The notes under the pieces were generated by a model. That model searched no databases. It worked only from the letters and a program-made list of their open reading frames with translations, and had not been told where the DNA came from. DNA of 33,659 bases from Bacteroidaceae bacterium (GTDB taxonomy: Bacteria; Bacteroidota; Bacteroidia; Bacteroidales; Bacteroidaceae): contig JAGBKI010000023.1 in the NCBI GenBank assembly GCA_017933995.1, forward strand, positions 1 through 33,659. The letters run 5' to 3'. The position numbers were made by a program, and so were the translations under genes. Positions 7,041-13,308 of this stretch are shown here, piece after piece; the first letter of the stretch is position 1; each line of letters starts with the position of its first letter.

Positions 7041-7853
7041 AAGCGCCCCCACTGTGACGGCGTTGAAAAGGAGTTCGAGGTTGACGAAGGAGTTGTCGCC
7101 GCTGCCCTGTCCGCGCGCGATGACGTAGTTGCCCTGCAGTGACGGCTCGGCATAGATGACGTCGTCGGCGGGCGCGCCGCTCTGGCGTATCTCGAAGCGG
7201 TAGGACGAGGCCAGCGCGTCGAGACTGCTGTTGATGAGCACCTCGCGGTTGTTGATTATCACGACGTGGTCGATGAGCGTGTCGACGTCGCGCACCTGGT
7301 GGGTGCTGATGATGACGGTGCGGCCCTCGGTCATCGAGGCGGCCACCACCTTGCGGAACTGCGCCTTCGAGGGGATGTCCAGGCCGTTGGTGGGCTCGTC
7401 CATCAGGAGGTACTTCGTGCCGGCGGCCAGGGCGAAACTGATGATGACCTTCTTCTTCTGGCCCATCGACAGACGCCCCAGGTTGATGTCGCCGCCCAGT
7501 TCGAACTCGCGCAGGTTGCCCTCGAGCAGTTCGCGCGAAAAATTGGGGTAGAACGGGGCGTTGATTTTCACATAGCGTTCGAGGCTGATGGCGGGCAGGT
7601 CGTACTCCTCGGGCACCAGCATCACTTCGCTCAACATCTCCGGGCGACGCTCGCGGGCTTCATAGCCGTCGGTCTCGACCGTGCCGCTCCAGGGGCGCAA
7701 CAGGCCGCTGACGAGATAGAGCAGCGTGCTCTTGCCCGTTCCGTTCTTGCCCAGCAGCCCGTACACCTTGCCCTCGGGCAGTTCCAGGCTGAAGTTCTCG
7801 AACACCGGCCACGCCTTGCGGTAGCCGAAGTTCAGGTTTTGGATTTTGATCAT
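7026..7853 (-). CDS. ABC transporter ATP-binding protein
   Basis: A 275-residue ATPase with all motifs in order: Walker [10 protein letters not shown] (35-43), a Q-loop region near 80, signature LSMGQ (128-132) followed by KKK, Walker B LLMDEPT (149-155), and the switch His in STHQ (185). The last 50 residues are a family-specific tail. It is the first gene of an operon with the permease and a GntR regulator; the three together look like a YtrA-type regulated exporter. Transcription probably starts near 8330, giving an unusually long leader made of a tandem array. Substrate unknown. Confidence 0.9.
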   Translation of the reverse strand: MIKIQNLNFGYRKAWPVFENFSLELPEGKVYGLLGKNGTGKSTLLYLVSGLLRPWSGTVETDGYEARERRPEMLSEVMLVPEEYDLPAISLERYVKINAPFYPNFSRELLEGNLREFELGGDINLGRLSMGQKKKVIISFALAAGTKYLLMDEPTNGLDIPSKAQFRKVVAASMTEGRTVIISTHQVRDVDTLIDHVVIINNREVLINSSLDALASSYRFEIRQSGAPADDVIYAEPSLQGNYVIARGQGSGDNSFVNLELLFNAVTVGALNVQQ

Positions 7854-7864
7854 TGTTATTAAAA

Positions 7865-8140
7865 GTTTAAGGGGTTTAAGAGGTTTAAGGGGTTTAAGGG
7901 GTTTAAGAGGTTTAAGGGGTTTAAGGGGTTTAAGAGGTTTAAGGGGTTTAAGGGGTTTAAGAGGTTTAAGGGGTTTAAGAGGTTTAAGGGGTTTAAGGGG
8001 TTTAAGAGGTTTAAGGGGTTTAAGGGGTTTAAGAGGTTTAAGGGGTTTAAGGGGTTTAAGAGGTTTAAGGGGTTTAAGGGGTTTAAGAGGTTTAAGAGGT
8101 TTAATGAGGTTTAAGAGGTTTAAAAAGTTTAATGAGGTTT
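7865..8140. repeat. 9-bp tandem array, about 26 units of GGTTTAAGR
   Basis: Roughly 26 perfect head-to-tail units between 7867 and 8100, then a few degenerate ones. The variable base follows a higher-order 27-bp pattern (two units with GGGG, one with GAGG). The array sits in the putative 5' leader of the ABC operon. The plus-strand frame LRG-LRG-LRG is an artefact of the 9-bp period. This spacer also holds a dispersed core at 8134-8220 and a reversed array at 8191-8290. Confidence 0.9.
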
Positions 8141-8220
8141 AAGCCTTGCGGGACGAAAGCGGGTTGAAAGCAATCGGAGGCCGGATGGATTAAACCTTTT
8201 CAACCTCTTAAACTTCTTAA
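8134..8220. repeat. Dispersed repeat core, 87 bp, copy 1
   Basis: This stretch is the reverse complement of 19987-20073 with a single mismatch. It contains GCCTTGCGGGACGAAAGC and GGAGGCCGGATGGATTAAAC. A more diverged relative with GAGGCCGGATGGCTTAAACC lies at 18125-18240. All copies are embedded in GTTTAAG/CTTAAAC arrays. Confidence 0.85.
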
Positions 8221-8290
8221 GCCTTGAATGAGGCCGGAGGGATTAAACCTCATTAAACCTCTTAAACCTTATTTCAACCTCATTAAACCT
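8191..8290. repeat. Reversed CTTAAACCT array
   Basis: Several copies of CCTCTTAAA and CCTCATTAAA, the reverse complement of the array at 7865-8140. The two arrays could pair into a large hairpin around the 8134-8190 core. Confidence 0.75.
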
Positions 8291-8333
8291 TCAATGTTAT
8301 GGTTTATCGCTGTAATAGTGTTCTATGACACTG

Positions 8334-8366
8334 CAAAAGTATGACACGGTTTCTTTTCCGTCCAAA
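8334..8366 (-). promoter_or_regulatory. Promoter of the ABC transporter operon
   Basis: On the minus strand TTTG (8366-8363) and TACTTTTG (8341-8334) are separated by 21 bases, matching the Bacteroidetes -33/-7 layout. The first downstream gene is the ATPase, whose start is about 480 bases away, so the transcript leader would include the 9-bp array. Confidence 0.65.
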
Positions 8367-8396
8367 TTTTTTGGCGTTTTTTTGCCGGGAAACGAC

Positions 8397-8437
8397 AAAA
8401 AAGCCCGGAAATTCCAACAAACATGGAATTTCCGGGC
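8397..8437 (-). terminator. Terminator of the HU-like gene
   Basis: A perfect 14-bp stem (8403-8416 with 8424-8437; arm GCCCGGAAATTCCA) with a 7-base loop is followed on the minus strand by TTTTTT (8402-8397). It lies 48 bases after the stop at 8485 and 31 bases upstream of the ABC operon -33 box. Confidence 0.85.
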
Positions 8438-8484
8438 CTTTTCAGAGCGAATTTTTACGCTTTCTGTGGCGGCTGGTTTGGGTT

Positions 8485-8895
8485 TCAGGCGCCGGTCTTG
8501 CCAGCGGGCTCGTCGTAGAGGAAGGTGACGGCGGGGTTTTGGCGCGAGGTGTCGTACATGAGTGTGCGCGAGGGGAGGAAACGCACGCAGACTTTCTTGA
8601 TGTTGTCGGCGCTGAAGTCCTTCTTCTGCTCGACGCCCTGGGTCTTGATGGTGAAGCGGAAGGTGCCGAGCTCGCCGAGCGTGACGCTCTGTCCGTTGCG
8701 TATTGAGGCGACGAGTTCTTCCTTGATGCTGGCCAGCACGGCCAGTACGTCGGCGCGGGTGCAGGTGTTTTTCTGCACGATGTTTTCGATGAACTGGTCG
8801 GCGTCGATTTGCGAGGAGCGCTGCACGCCGTAGTACTTCACTTCGCCCTGCTTGCCGGGCTGCTTGCGGGGGATGATTTTGTAGCGGATAGCCAT
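8485..8895 (-). CDS. HU-family DNA-binding protein (HU_HIG type)
   Basis: A 136-residue protein starting MAIRYKIIPRKQPGK. It fits the Bacteroidetes HU_HIG type (PF18291): an N-terminal strand, then two helices (ADQFIENIVQKN, ADVLAVLASIKEELVASIRNG), then SVTLGELGTFRFTIKTQGVE as the HU core, and an arm-like VCVRFLPSR. These proteins bend or wrap DNA. It is flanked downstream by a strong terminator and upstream by a -7 box, with DUF4248, primase and DUF3987 genes behind it, a group often seen together in Bacteroidales accessory regions. Confidence 0.88.
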   Translation of the reverse strand: MAIRYKIIPRKQPGKQGEVKYYGVQRSSQIDADQFIENIVQKNTCTRADVLAVLASIKEELVASIRNGQSVTLGELGTFRFTIKTQGVEQKKDFSADNIKKVCVRFLPSRTLMYDTSRQNPAVTFLYDEPAGKTGA

Positions 8896-8975
8896 GGTTT
8901 TAGTTTTTTTTAGTTGATTAGTTAATAAGTTGGTTGGTTTTTGGGTTAGGAATGTTGGCTGCCTTTTTCCTGATG

Positions 8976-8983
8976 CAAAGGTA
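8976..8983 (-). promoter_or_regulatory. -7 box for the HU-like gene
   Basis: The minus strand reads TACCTTTG, matching TAnnTTTG, 80 bases before the HU start. No convincing -33 TTG is seen. The spacer in between is T-rich with TTAGTTAATAAG-type repeats. Confidence 0.45.
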
Positions 8984-9050
8984 CGGCGGCTTTTCCGGGC
9001 GACTTGGCGATGGCTGGCGATGGCTGGACTTTTTTAGTTTTTAACTTAAA

Positions 9051-9263
9051 CTACGGTTCGCCGAGTGCCTCGACAATGGCGCGTACCTGGCGCGGCGTGA
9101 AGCCTTTGCTGGTGGGGGTGTAGCCGCTTTCCAGGAGGCTGCGCTCGAGCGTCCGGCAGCGGTGTATCCACGACATGAGGTGCTGGACGGCGGTGCGGGG
9201 CAGGCTCTCCGGGAAGTACATCAGGGCCAGCTCTTTCTTGGTGTAGGTGCGGATGGTGAACAT
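9051..9263 (-). CDS. DUF4248 family small protein
   Basis: A 70-residue basic protein. The core YTKKELALMYFPES, then a helix (AVQHLMSWIHRC), and a C-terminal TSKGFTPRQVRAIVEALGEP match the DUF4248 family of Bacteroidetes, small proteins with a helix-turn-helix-like layout usually found next to DUF3987/primase genes and HU-like genes, as here. Function not established; DNA binding is plausible from the charge and fold pattern. It starts 32 bases after the primase stop and may be co-transcribed. Confidence 0.8.
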   Translation of the reverse strand: MFTIRTYTKKELALMYFPESLPRTAVQHLMSWIHRCRTLERSLLESGYTPTSKGFTPRQVRAIVEALGEP

Positions 9264-9295
9264 GGGTTTTTTTCTTTGAGTGAATAGTTAAGTAC

Positions 9296-10279
9296 TTATT
9301 GTTTATTGTCTGTGTTGTTTATTGTTCTCACGTAGTGCTCGCTGAAGTCCTTGCAGGGGCCGGGCAGCTCATGGCGTGTGAGGCCGGGCAGCAGGCGCTG
9401 CAAGTCTTCGAAGAGGCGCTCGCCGGGCGCGTCGGCGTCGGGATACATGTGGAACTGCGTGCCGCGCTCCTCGGCCAGACGCAGCAGGAGGCGCGCGGTG
9501 GCGGGGGTGAGCAGGGTGGCCGAGGGGATGGCGATGGCTTTGTGGCCGGCGGAGAGCAGGGCCCAGCAGTCGGACGGGCCTTCGGCGATGTAGAGTGCTT
9601 CGCGGGGGGCGAGGCGGGCGAGCACGGGGAGGTTGTAGAGGCTGGGGGCGCTCCCTGCGGGGAAGCGGAAACGGGGCTGCGCGGGGTCGCTGCCGAGGTA
9701 GCGCAACTGGAGACTGGTGAGGTGGCCCTGGGTGTCGAAATAGGGTATCTGGAGGTGGCTGCGGTAGGAGGCGAGGCGGCAGTAGCGGGCCACGCGCGGG
9801 TCTATCCGCCGCTCCTGGTAGAGGAACCGCCGGGCTTCGGGCCCCAACTGGGGGTGCTCGAAGTATCGGGCGTAGCGTGCGGGGTCGAAGCGGTTTTTCT
9901 CGGCGTAACTTTGGGTTTTCTCGGAGGTTCTGGGAGCGCGGGCGGGCGAGGCCGCCCGCGTTTCCGGGTTTTCCGGGTTTTCCGGGTTTTCCGGGGTCTC
10001 CGGGGTTTCCAGCGATATTCCGAAAGCGTCGGCGAGGCGCTGGCAGGCCTGGGGGAAGGGGAGGGCGAGCAGGCGCCGGGCGAGGTCGATTGTGTCGCCG
10101 CGGGCGCCGCAGGCGTAGCAGCGGTAGGTGCCCCGGCGTGGCGAGAGCGTGAGGCTGGGGTGGTGGTCGTCGTGGAAGGGGCAGAGGGCTTGGCGCCGTG
10201 TGACGCCCAGGCCGAGCCGCCCGGCCACTTCTTCGATGGGCAGGGCGCGCAGGCGGGCGATGGTGTGGGGGGCTATCAT
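9296..10279 (-). CDS. CHC2 zinc-finger/Toprim primase-like protein
   Basis: A 327-residue protein with a DnaG-like CHC2 zinc finger at about 33-63 (CPFHDDHHPS, then YRCYACGARGD) and a Toprim domain in the second half (EALYIAEGPSDCWALLSAG with its Glu, and MYPDADAPGERLF with the DxD). It lacks the helicase-binding domain of chromosomal DnaG and is about half its length, like primases on Bacteroidales mobile elements. Between the domains (about 92-125) is a low-complexity linker: ETPETPENPENPENPE from a 9-bp tandem repeat, then TRAASPARAP encoded by a dispersed GC palindrome (9942-9959). The last codons (INNTDNKQ) come from a TTTATTGT repeat. Confidence 0.85.
   Translation of the reverse strand: MIAPHTIARLRALPIEEVAGRLGLGVTRRQALCPFHDDHHPSLTLSPRRGTYRCYACGARGDTIDLARRLLALPFPQACQRLADAFGISLETPETPENPENPENPETRAASPARAPRTSEKTQSYAEKNRFDPARYARYFEHPQLGPEARRFLYQERRIDPRVARYCRLASYRSHLQIPYFDTQGHLTSLQLRYLGSDPAQPRFRFPAGSAPSLYNLPVLARLAPREALYIAEGPSDCWALLSAGHKAIAIPSATLLTPATARLLLRLAEERGTQFHMYPDADAPGERLFEDLQRLLPGLTRHELPGPCKDFSEHYVRTINNTDNKQ
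9942..9959. repeat. GC-rich dispersed palindrome inside the primase gene
   Basis: GCGGGCGAGGCCGCCCGC, also found three times in the tail of the PBP gene (13357-13374 reversed, 13415-13432, and 13457-13472 shortened). Read in frame it gives RAASPA or a close variant. It is flanked by a 9-bp tandem GGTTTTCCG array (9961-10010). Confidence 0.75.
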
Positions 10280-10283
10280 TGGT

Positions 10284-10531
10284 TGTTTGGTTTATAAGTT
10301 GTTTAGTTAATCAGTTAATCAGTTGTTTAGTTAATCAGTTTTTTAGTTTTTTAGTTTATCAGTTTTTTAGTTAATCAGTTAATCAGTTGTTTGGGTTTCA
10401 CTTAAAGCCAGTACGCCGCCGCACGCTGGGCCAAGCAACTTTGGCCGGGCCAAACAACTGATTAACTGATTAACTAAAAAACTAAACAACTGATTAACTA
10501 AAAAACTGATAAACTAATAAACTGATTAACT
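10284..10531. repeat. AGTTAATC-type arrays forming a 34-bp perfect hairpin
   Basis: A forward array of TTAGTTAATCAG-like units (10284-10394) faces a reversed array (10450-10531). The inner arms 10361-10394 and 10450-10483 are exact reverse complements around a 55-base GC-rich loop. The array fills the spacer between primase and DUF3987 genes and reaches the stop of the latter. Similar units occur at 8900-8940 and 13258-13300. Confidence 0.85.
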
Positions 10532-11812
10532 TTCCACTTTCGTATACATTCCTGTCTCTTTGCTGTAGCTGATGAAGCCTCGGCTTTTCCAGACGGCGAG
10601 CTGGTGGTCGGTGCCTTCGGGAGCTTTGCCCCGGGCGGTGCGCAGGGATTCGAGCTGCGAGGGGTGGAAGGTCCGGGGCAGGTCGTCGAGCATGTTGCTG
10701 GGGCCGGTCTTCGCGGGGGCGGTGTCCTGCGAGGCGGTTTGGAGCATGTCGCCGAATATCTGTAGCTTCGACCAGAGGTCGTAGTGGCAGAACCACTCGA
10801 CGTGCCGGGCGATGGAGCGTGTCCACTCCTGGCTGTGCAGGAGCCACAGCAGGGCGCCTTTCTTCCAGGCGGTGAGGACGCTGCGGTGGGAGATTTCGTA
10901 GAGCAGGTCGTCGTCGGCCTTGTCGGCCAGGCGTGCCATTTCTTCGCTCAGGGCGAGGCAGGTTTTGTTGAGCCCTGGTACGATGAAGCGTCCCTTGCTC
11001 CGGGCGAGGCGCTCGAGGTATACGTCCATTCGGTCGAGCCACTCGCCTTCGTACCGGCCTTGGCGGGGAATGCACCCCGTGCGCGCCGTGCGGGGCCTGT
11101 AGGCGAAGGCTATGCGCCCGAAGAGGCCGTTGAGCAGGTCGTTCTTGTAGAACCGGCGGGCGGCCAGCGGGGTGCTGCTCATGGTGATGGAGACCCTGAG
11201 CAGGGCTTCGCCGGTGACGCCGTCGGCGGTGGCGCGCACCTGGCCGGCGCGCTCGCGGTCGTAGATGTTGCGGATGATTTGCGAGACGTTGCGGTGGCCG
11301 CCGCATAGGCGGTCGGCCATTTCGACCTCGGGCAGGTTGAGATACTGCGTGCGCCCGCCCTGGCTTTCGAGCGCCATGGCGTTTTGGATGAAGAAGGGGT
11401 GGGTCATGTCGGCGGGCGGGAACCACAGGGGCGCTTCGGGGCGTTCGGGCTTGGGCTTGTTAGCTGCGCGCGTTTTTGTCTGCCGGGCCCATTCGGCGAG
11501 ACTTTCGTACACGCCCTTGTCGTGCGCGCGGAAACTGCGCATGAGGGCTTCGACGAGCGGCGTCAGCTGGCCTTTTCCGACGCCCGACGCGGCTACGAGG
11601 TGGCCCATCTGGCCGCAAAGTTCGTGGTAGCGCCCGTCGGGATAAAGGAACTCGACCTCCGAGACGTGGGCCGACAGGGCCACCAGGGCCATCGGCAACA
11701 GCGCTTCGCGCATGTCAGACGAGGCCTGGGAGAGGAGAAGTTTGCATACTTCGGTGCCTTTCCCGGCGCCGGGCATCACGGGGGCGGCTTTTGAAAATAT
11801 GTTGTAACTCAT
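10526..11812 (-). CDS. DUF3987-like protein
   Basis: A 428-residue protein with features of the DUF3987 (PF13148) group: an early ALLPMALVALSAH segment, GHLVAASGVGKGQLTPLVEAL with a P-loop-like ASGVGKGQ (about 73-80), FIQNAMALESQGGRTQYLNLPEVEM, and LLRVSITMSSTPLAARRFY. Family members accompany primase genes on Bacteroidetes phages and conjugative elements and are probably replication ATPases. Here it lies upstream of the CHC2/Toprim primase, DUF4248 and HU genes, all on the minus strand. It appears intact. Confidence 0.75.
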   Translation of the reverse strand: MSYNIFSKAAPVMPGAGKGTEVCKLLLSQASSDMREALLPMALVALSAHVSEVEFLYPDGRYHELCGQMGHLVAASGVGKGQLTPLVEALMRSFRAHDKGVYESLAEWARQTKTRAANKPKPERPEAPLWFPPADMTHPFFIQNAMALESQGGRTQYLNLPEVEMADRLCGGHRNVSQIIRNIYDRERAGQVRATADGVTGEALLRVSITMSSTPLAARRFYKNDLLNGLFGRIAFAYRPRTARTGCIPRQGRYEGEWLDRMDVYLERLARSKGRFIVPGLNKTCLALSEEMARLADKADDDLLYEISHRSVLTAWKKGALLWLLHSQEWTRSIARHVEWFCHYDLWSKLQIFGDMLQTASQDTAPAKTGPSNMLDDLPRTFHPSQLESLRTARGKAPEGTDHQLAVWKSRGFISYSKETGMYTKVES

Positions 11813-11860
11813 TGGTTATTAGTTAGTTTTAAGGTTAATACTTTGCTTGTGTGTCGTCTG

Positions 11861-12038
11861 AAATCTCAGTTATCTCAGTTATCTCAGTTGTTTTTCGGAC
11901 ACCTACGTCGTCTCTTTTTTTTACTTACATTGTTATTTATATTATTGATTATAAGTAAGTTATAGGCTGTTGTGGGCGGTGTGTCCGCTATGTGGTGTGC
12001 CGTTCTTTTAACTGAGATAACTGAGATAACTGAGATTT
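11861..12038. repeat. 29-bp perfect inverted repeat of TCTCAGTTA units
   Basis: Three TATCTCAGT units (11861-11889) and their exact reverse complement (12010-12038) flank 120 bases. The right array lies inside a candidate small ORF and encodes SQL three times. No other gene is seen in the 11813-12349 spacer. Confidence 0.85.
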
Positions 12039-12167
12039 TTTTTCTCCCGCGTTTTCCCGCTTGCGCGGAAATCCCAGCTGGGAAAAACTTTCGTCCATAA
12101 TTTCTCCAATGAGGCGCGGTTCATGCGCCTGTCGCCCTCTTTGTCGGGCTTCGGTTAGATTTTTCAT
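11988..12167 (-). CDS. Possible small protein of 59 residues
   Basis: An ATG-started frame (12167) reading MKNLTEARQRGRQAHEPR and then LIGEIMDESFSQLGFPRKR, with a mix of charged and hydrophobic residues like a genuine helical protein. The C-terminus carries SQLSQLSQL from the 9-bp repeat. It lies upstream of the DUF3987 gene on the same strand. No family recognised. The overlap with a repeat weakens the call. Confidence 0.35.
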   Translation of the reverse strand: MKNLTEARQRGRQAHEPRLIGEIMDESFSQLGFPRKRENAGEKKSQLSQLSQLKERHTT

Positions 12168-12240
12168 TGTAGTTGTTTATAATTATTAGTTTTTTTAATT
12201 GCGGCTCTCCACGGGCGCTGCTTCCCGGGCGGCAGCACAA

Positions 12241-12276
12241 GAAAAGCCCGCGGACTTCACGATGAAATCCACGGGC
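12241..12276 (-). terminator. Terminator of the unknown gene at 12350-13249
   Basis: Fourteen-base arms (12246-12259 with 12263-12276; GCCCGCGGACTTCA) pair with two G-U/mismatch positions around CGA. The minus strand continues TTTTC. It lies 73 bases after the stop at 12350. Confidence 0.65.
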
Positions 12277-12349
12277 AAAGGTAGAGGGGGTGGAACACGA
12301 TTGGAGCGCTCCGGCGAGTGCTCCAATTATGTTAAAAAACTGTTAAACT

Positions 12350-13249
12350 TTATGGCTCTGCATGGTTCCGCAATCTTGTGGCCAGCGACGGTTTGAGCGG
12401 GTCCAACAGCTCGGCTAAAAGCCGCACGTCGTCTTTGTATTCGTCTGTATCTTCGTCAAGAGCGGCCAGTCTTTTAATGCTCGTCCTGATGCTTCCAGGG
12501 TTGCCTCCCATAATGAGGGCGAGGAGTTCGGCCAACTTTGTTTGGTTGCATTCCTTCAAGTCAAGGTTGAGATACTGGTTTACGAATATCAGCACCTGGC
12601 GGTGGGTGAGCTGCGGGTGCTTCTTGCCGACGGCGGCTTCCTCGTATGCCTCCTCCTTGGGCGCTTCGCCGCCCGGAAGGGTGGCGGGCGTGCCGTCGAG
12701 CAGAGCCTCTATCTCCTCGGAGAGGCGGCGGGGGCTGTTCATGTATTCGCGGGCGGCGGATTGGAACTTCTCCTCACCGTAAGAGATGATTTCGGCTCTG
12801 CAATTATCAATCTGGTTTAGTGCGTATCTTAAACTGTAGTTGTCTTCTTTGCTTTTATAATAGGAACCGACCCATCTTGTATGCTCGTCTTCGGCATCTT
12901 CGCTGTTTTCCGCAAAGGCCAATATGTTTACGACTGCGGCAACCGTCATAGCGTTGTAGCATGTGAGATTATGGTACGGAAAGGTCCCGAATTCGCAATA
13001 GTCCGCATCAATGCTGGCCGGCAGATACCGTAAGATGCCCGCCGCCTCGTCTTTGTGCGCTTTGACCTCATCGACGGCTGTCATCGCGCGCCAAAAGACC
13101 TCTTCGGGTGGGAAGCGAAGGGATTCTAAGATAGAGAGTTCGGGTGCTTCTTTGCTGAAAAATCCCAAAAGCGCGCGGAAAAGCACTTGCTTGCCAAGCA
13201 GTTCTTTCCTCAATCTGTCTTTCTCTTGTTTGCTTAGTCGGCGGAACAT
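12350..13249 (-). CDS. Hypothetical protein, 299 residues
   Basis: Not recognised. The protein is charged and mostly helical (KQEKDRLRKELLGKQVLFRA at the start), with no signal peptide or membrane segment. A Glu/Ala-rich linker (about 185-210) separates an N-terminal part with several Cys and aromatic residues (YCEFGTFPYHNLTCYNAM) from a C-terminal part starting HPQLTHRQVLIFVNQYL and continuing TKLAELLALIMGGNPGSI. The latter pattern resembles C-terminal regions of other uncharacterised Bacteroidales proteins near mobile genes. It lies between the DUF3987 cassette and the PBP gene with its own terminator. It is probably real because it spans 900 bases without interruption. Confidence 0.7.
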   Translation of the reverse strand: MFRRLSKQEKDRLRKELLGKQVLFRALLGFFSKEAPELSILESLRFPPEEVFWRAMTAVDEVKAHKDEAAGILRYLPASIDADYCEFGTFPYHNLTCYNAMTVAAVVNILAFAENSEDAEDEHTRWVGSYYKSKEDNYSLRYALNQIDNCRAEIISYGEEKFQSAAREYMNSPRRLSEEIEALLDGTPATLPGGEAPKEEAYEEAAVGKKHPQLTHRQVLIFVNQYLNLDLKECNQTKLAELLALIMGGNPGSIRTSIKRLAALDEDTDEYKDDVRLLAELLDPLKPSLATRLRNHAEP

Positions 13250-13308
13250 AGTTTAGTTTTTAAGTTATTTAGTTAATCAGTTATTTAGTTGTTTAGTTGT
13301 TTTGTTTT

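Noticed and set aside
7865-8140. CRISPR array
   Set aside because: The repeat unit is 9 bp and there are no unique spacers; no cas genes are in the window.
7846-8142. Open frame encoding about 26 LRG repeats
   Set aside because: A 9-bp array is open in frame by its period; it lies in the ABC operon leader on the opposite strand and has no promoter or real ends.
12276-12283. -7 promoter box TACCTTTG on the minus strand
   Set aside because: It matches the consensus but directly abuts the terminator hairpin of the upstream gene and has no -33 element; any transcript would end at once.
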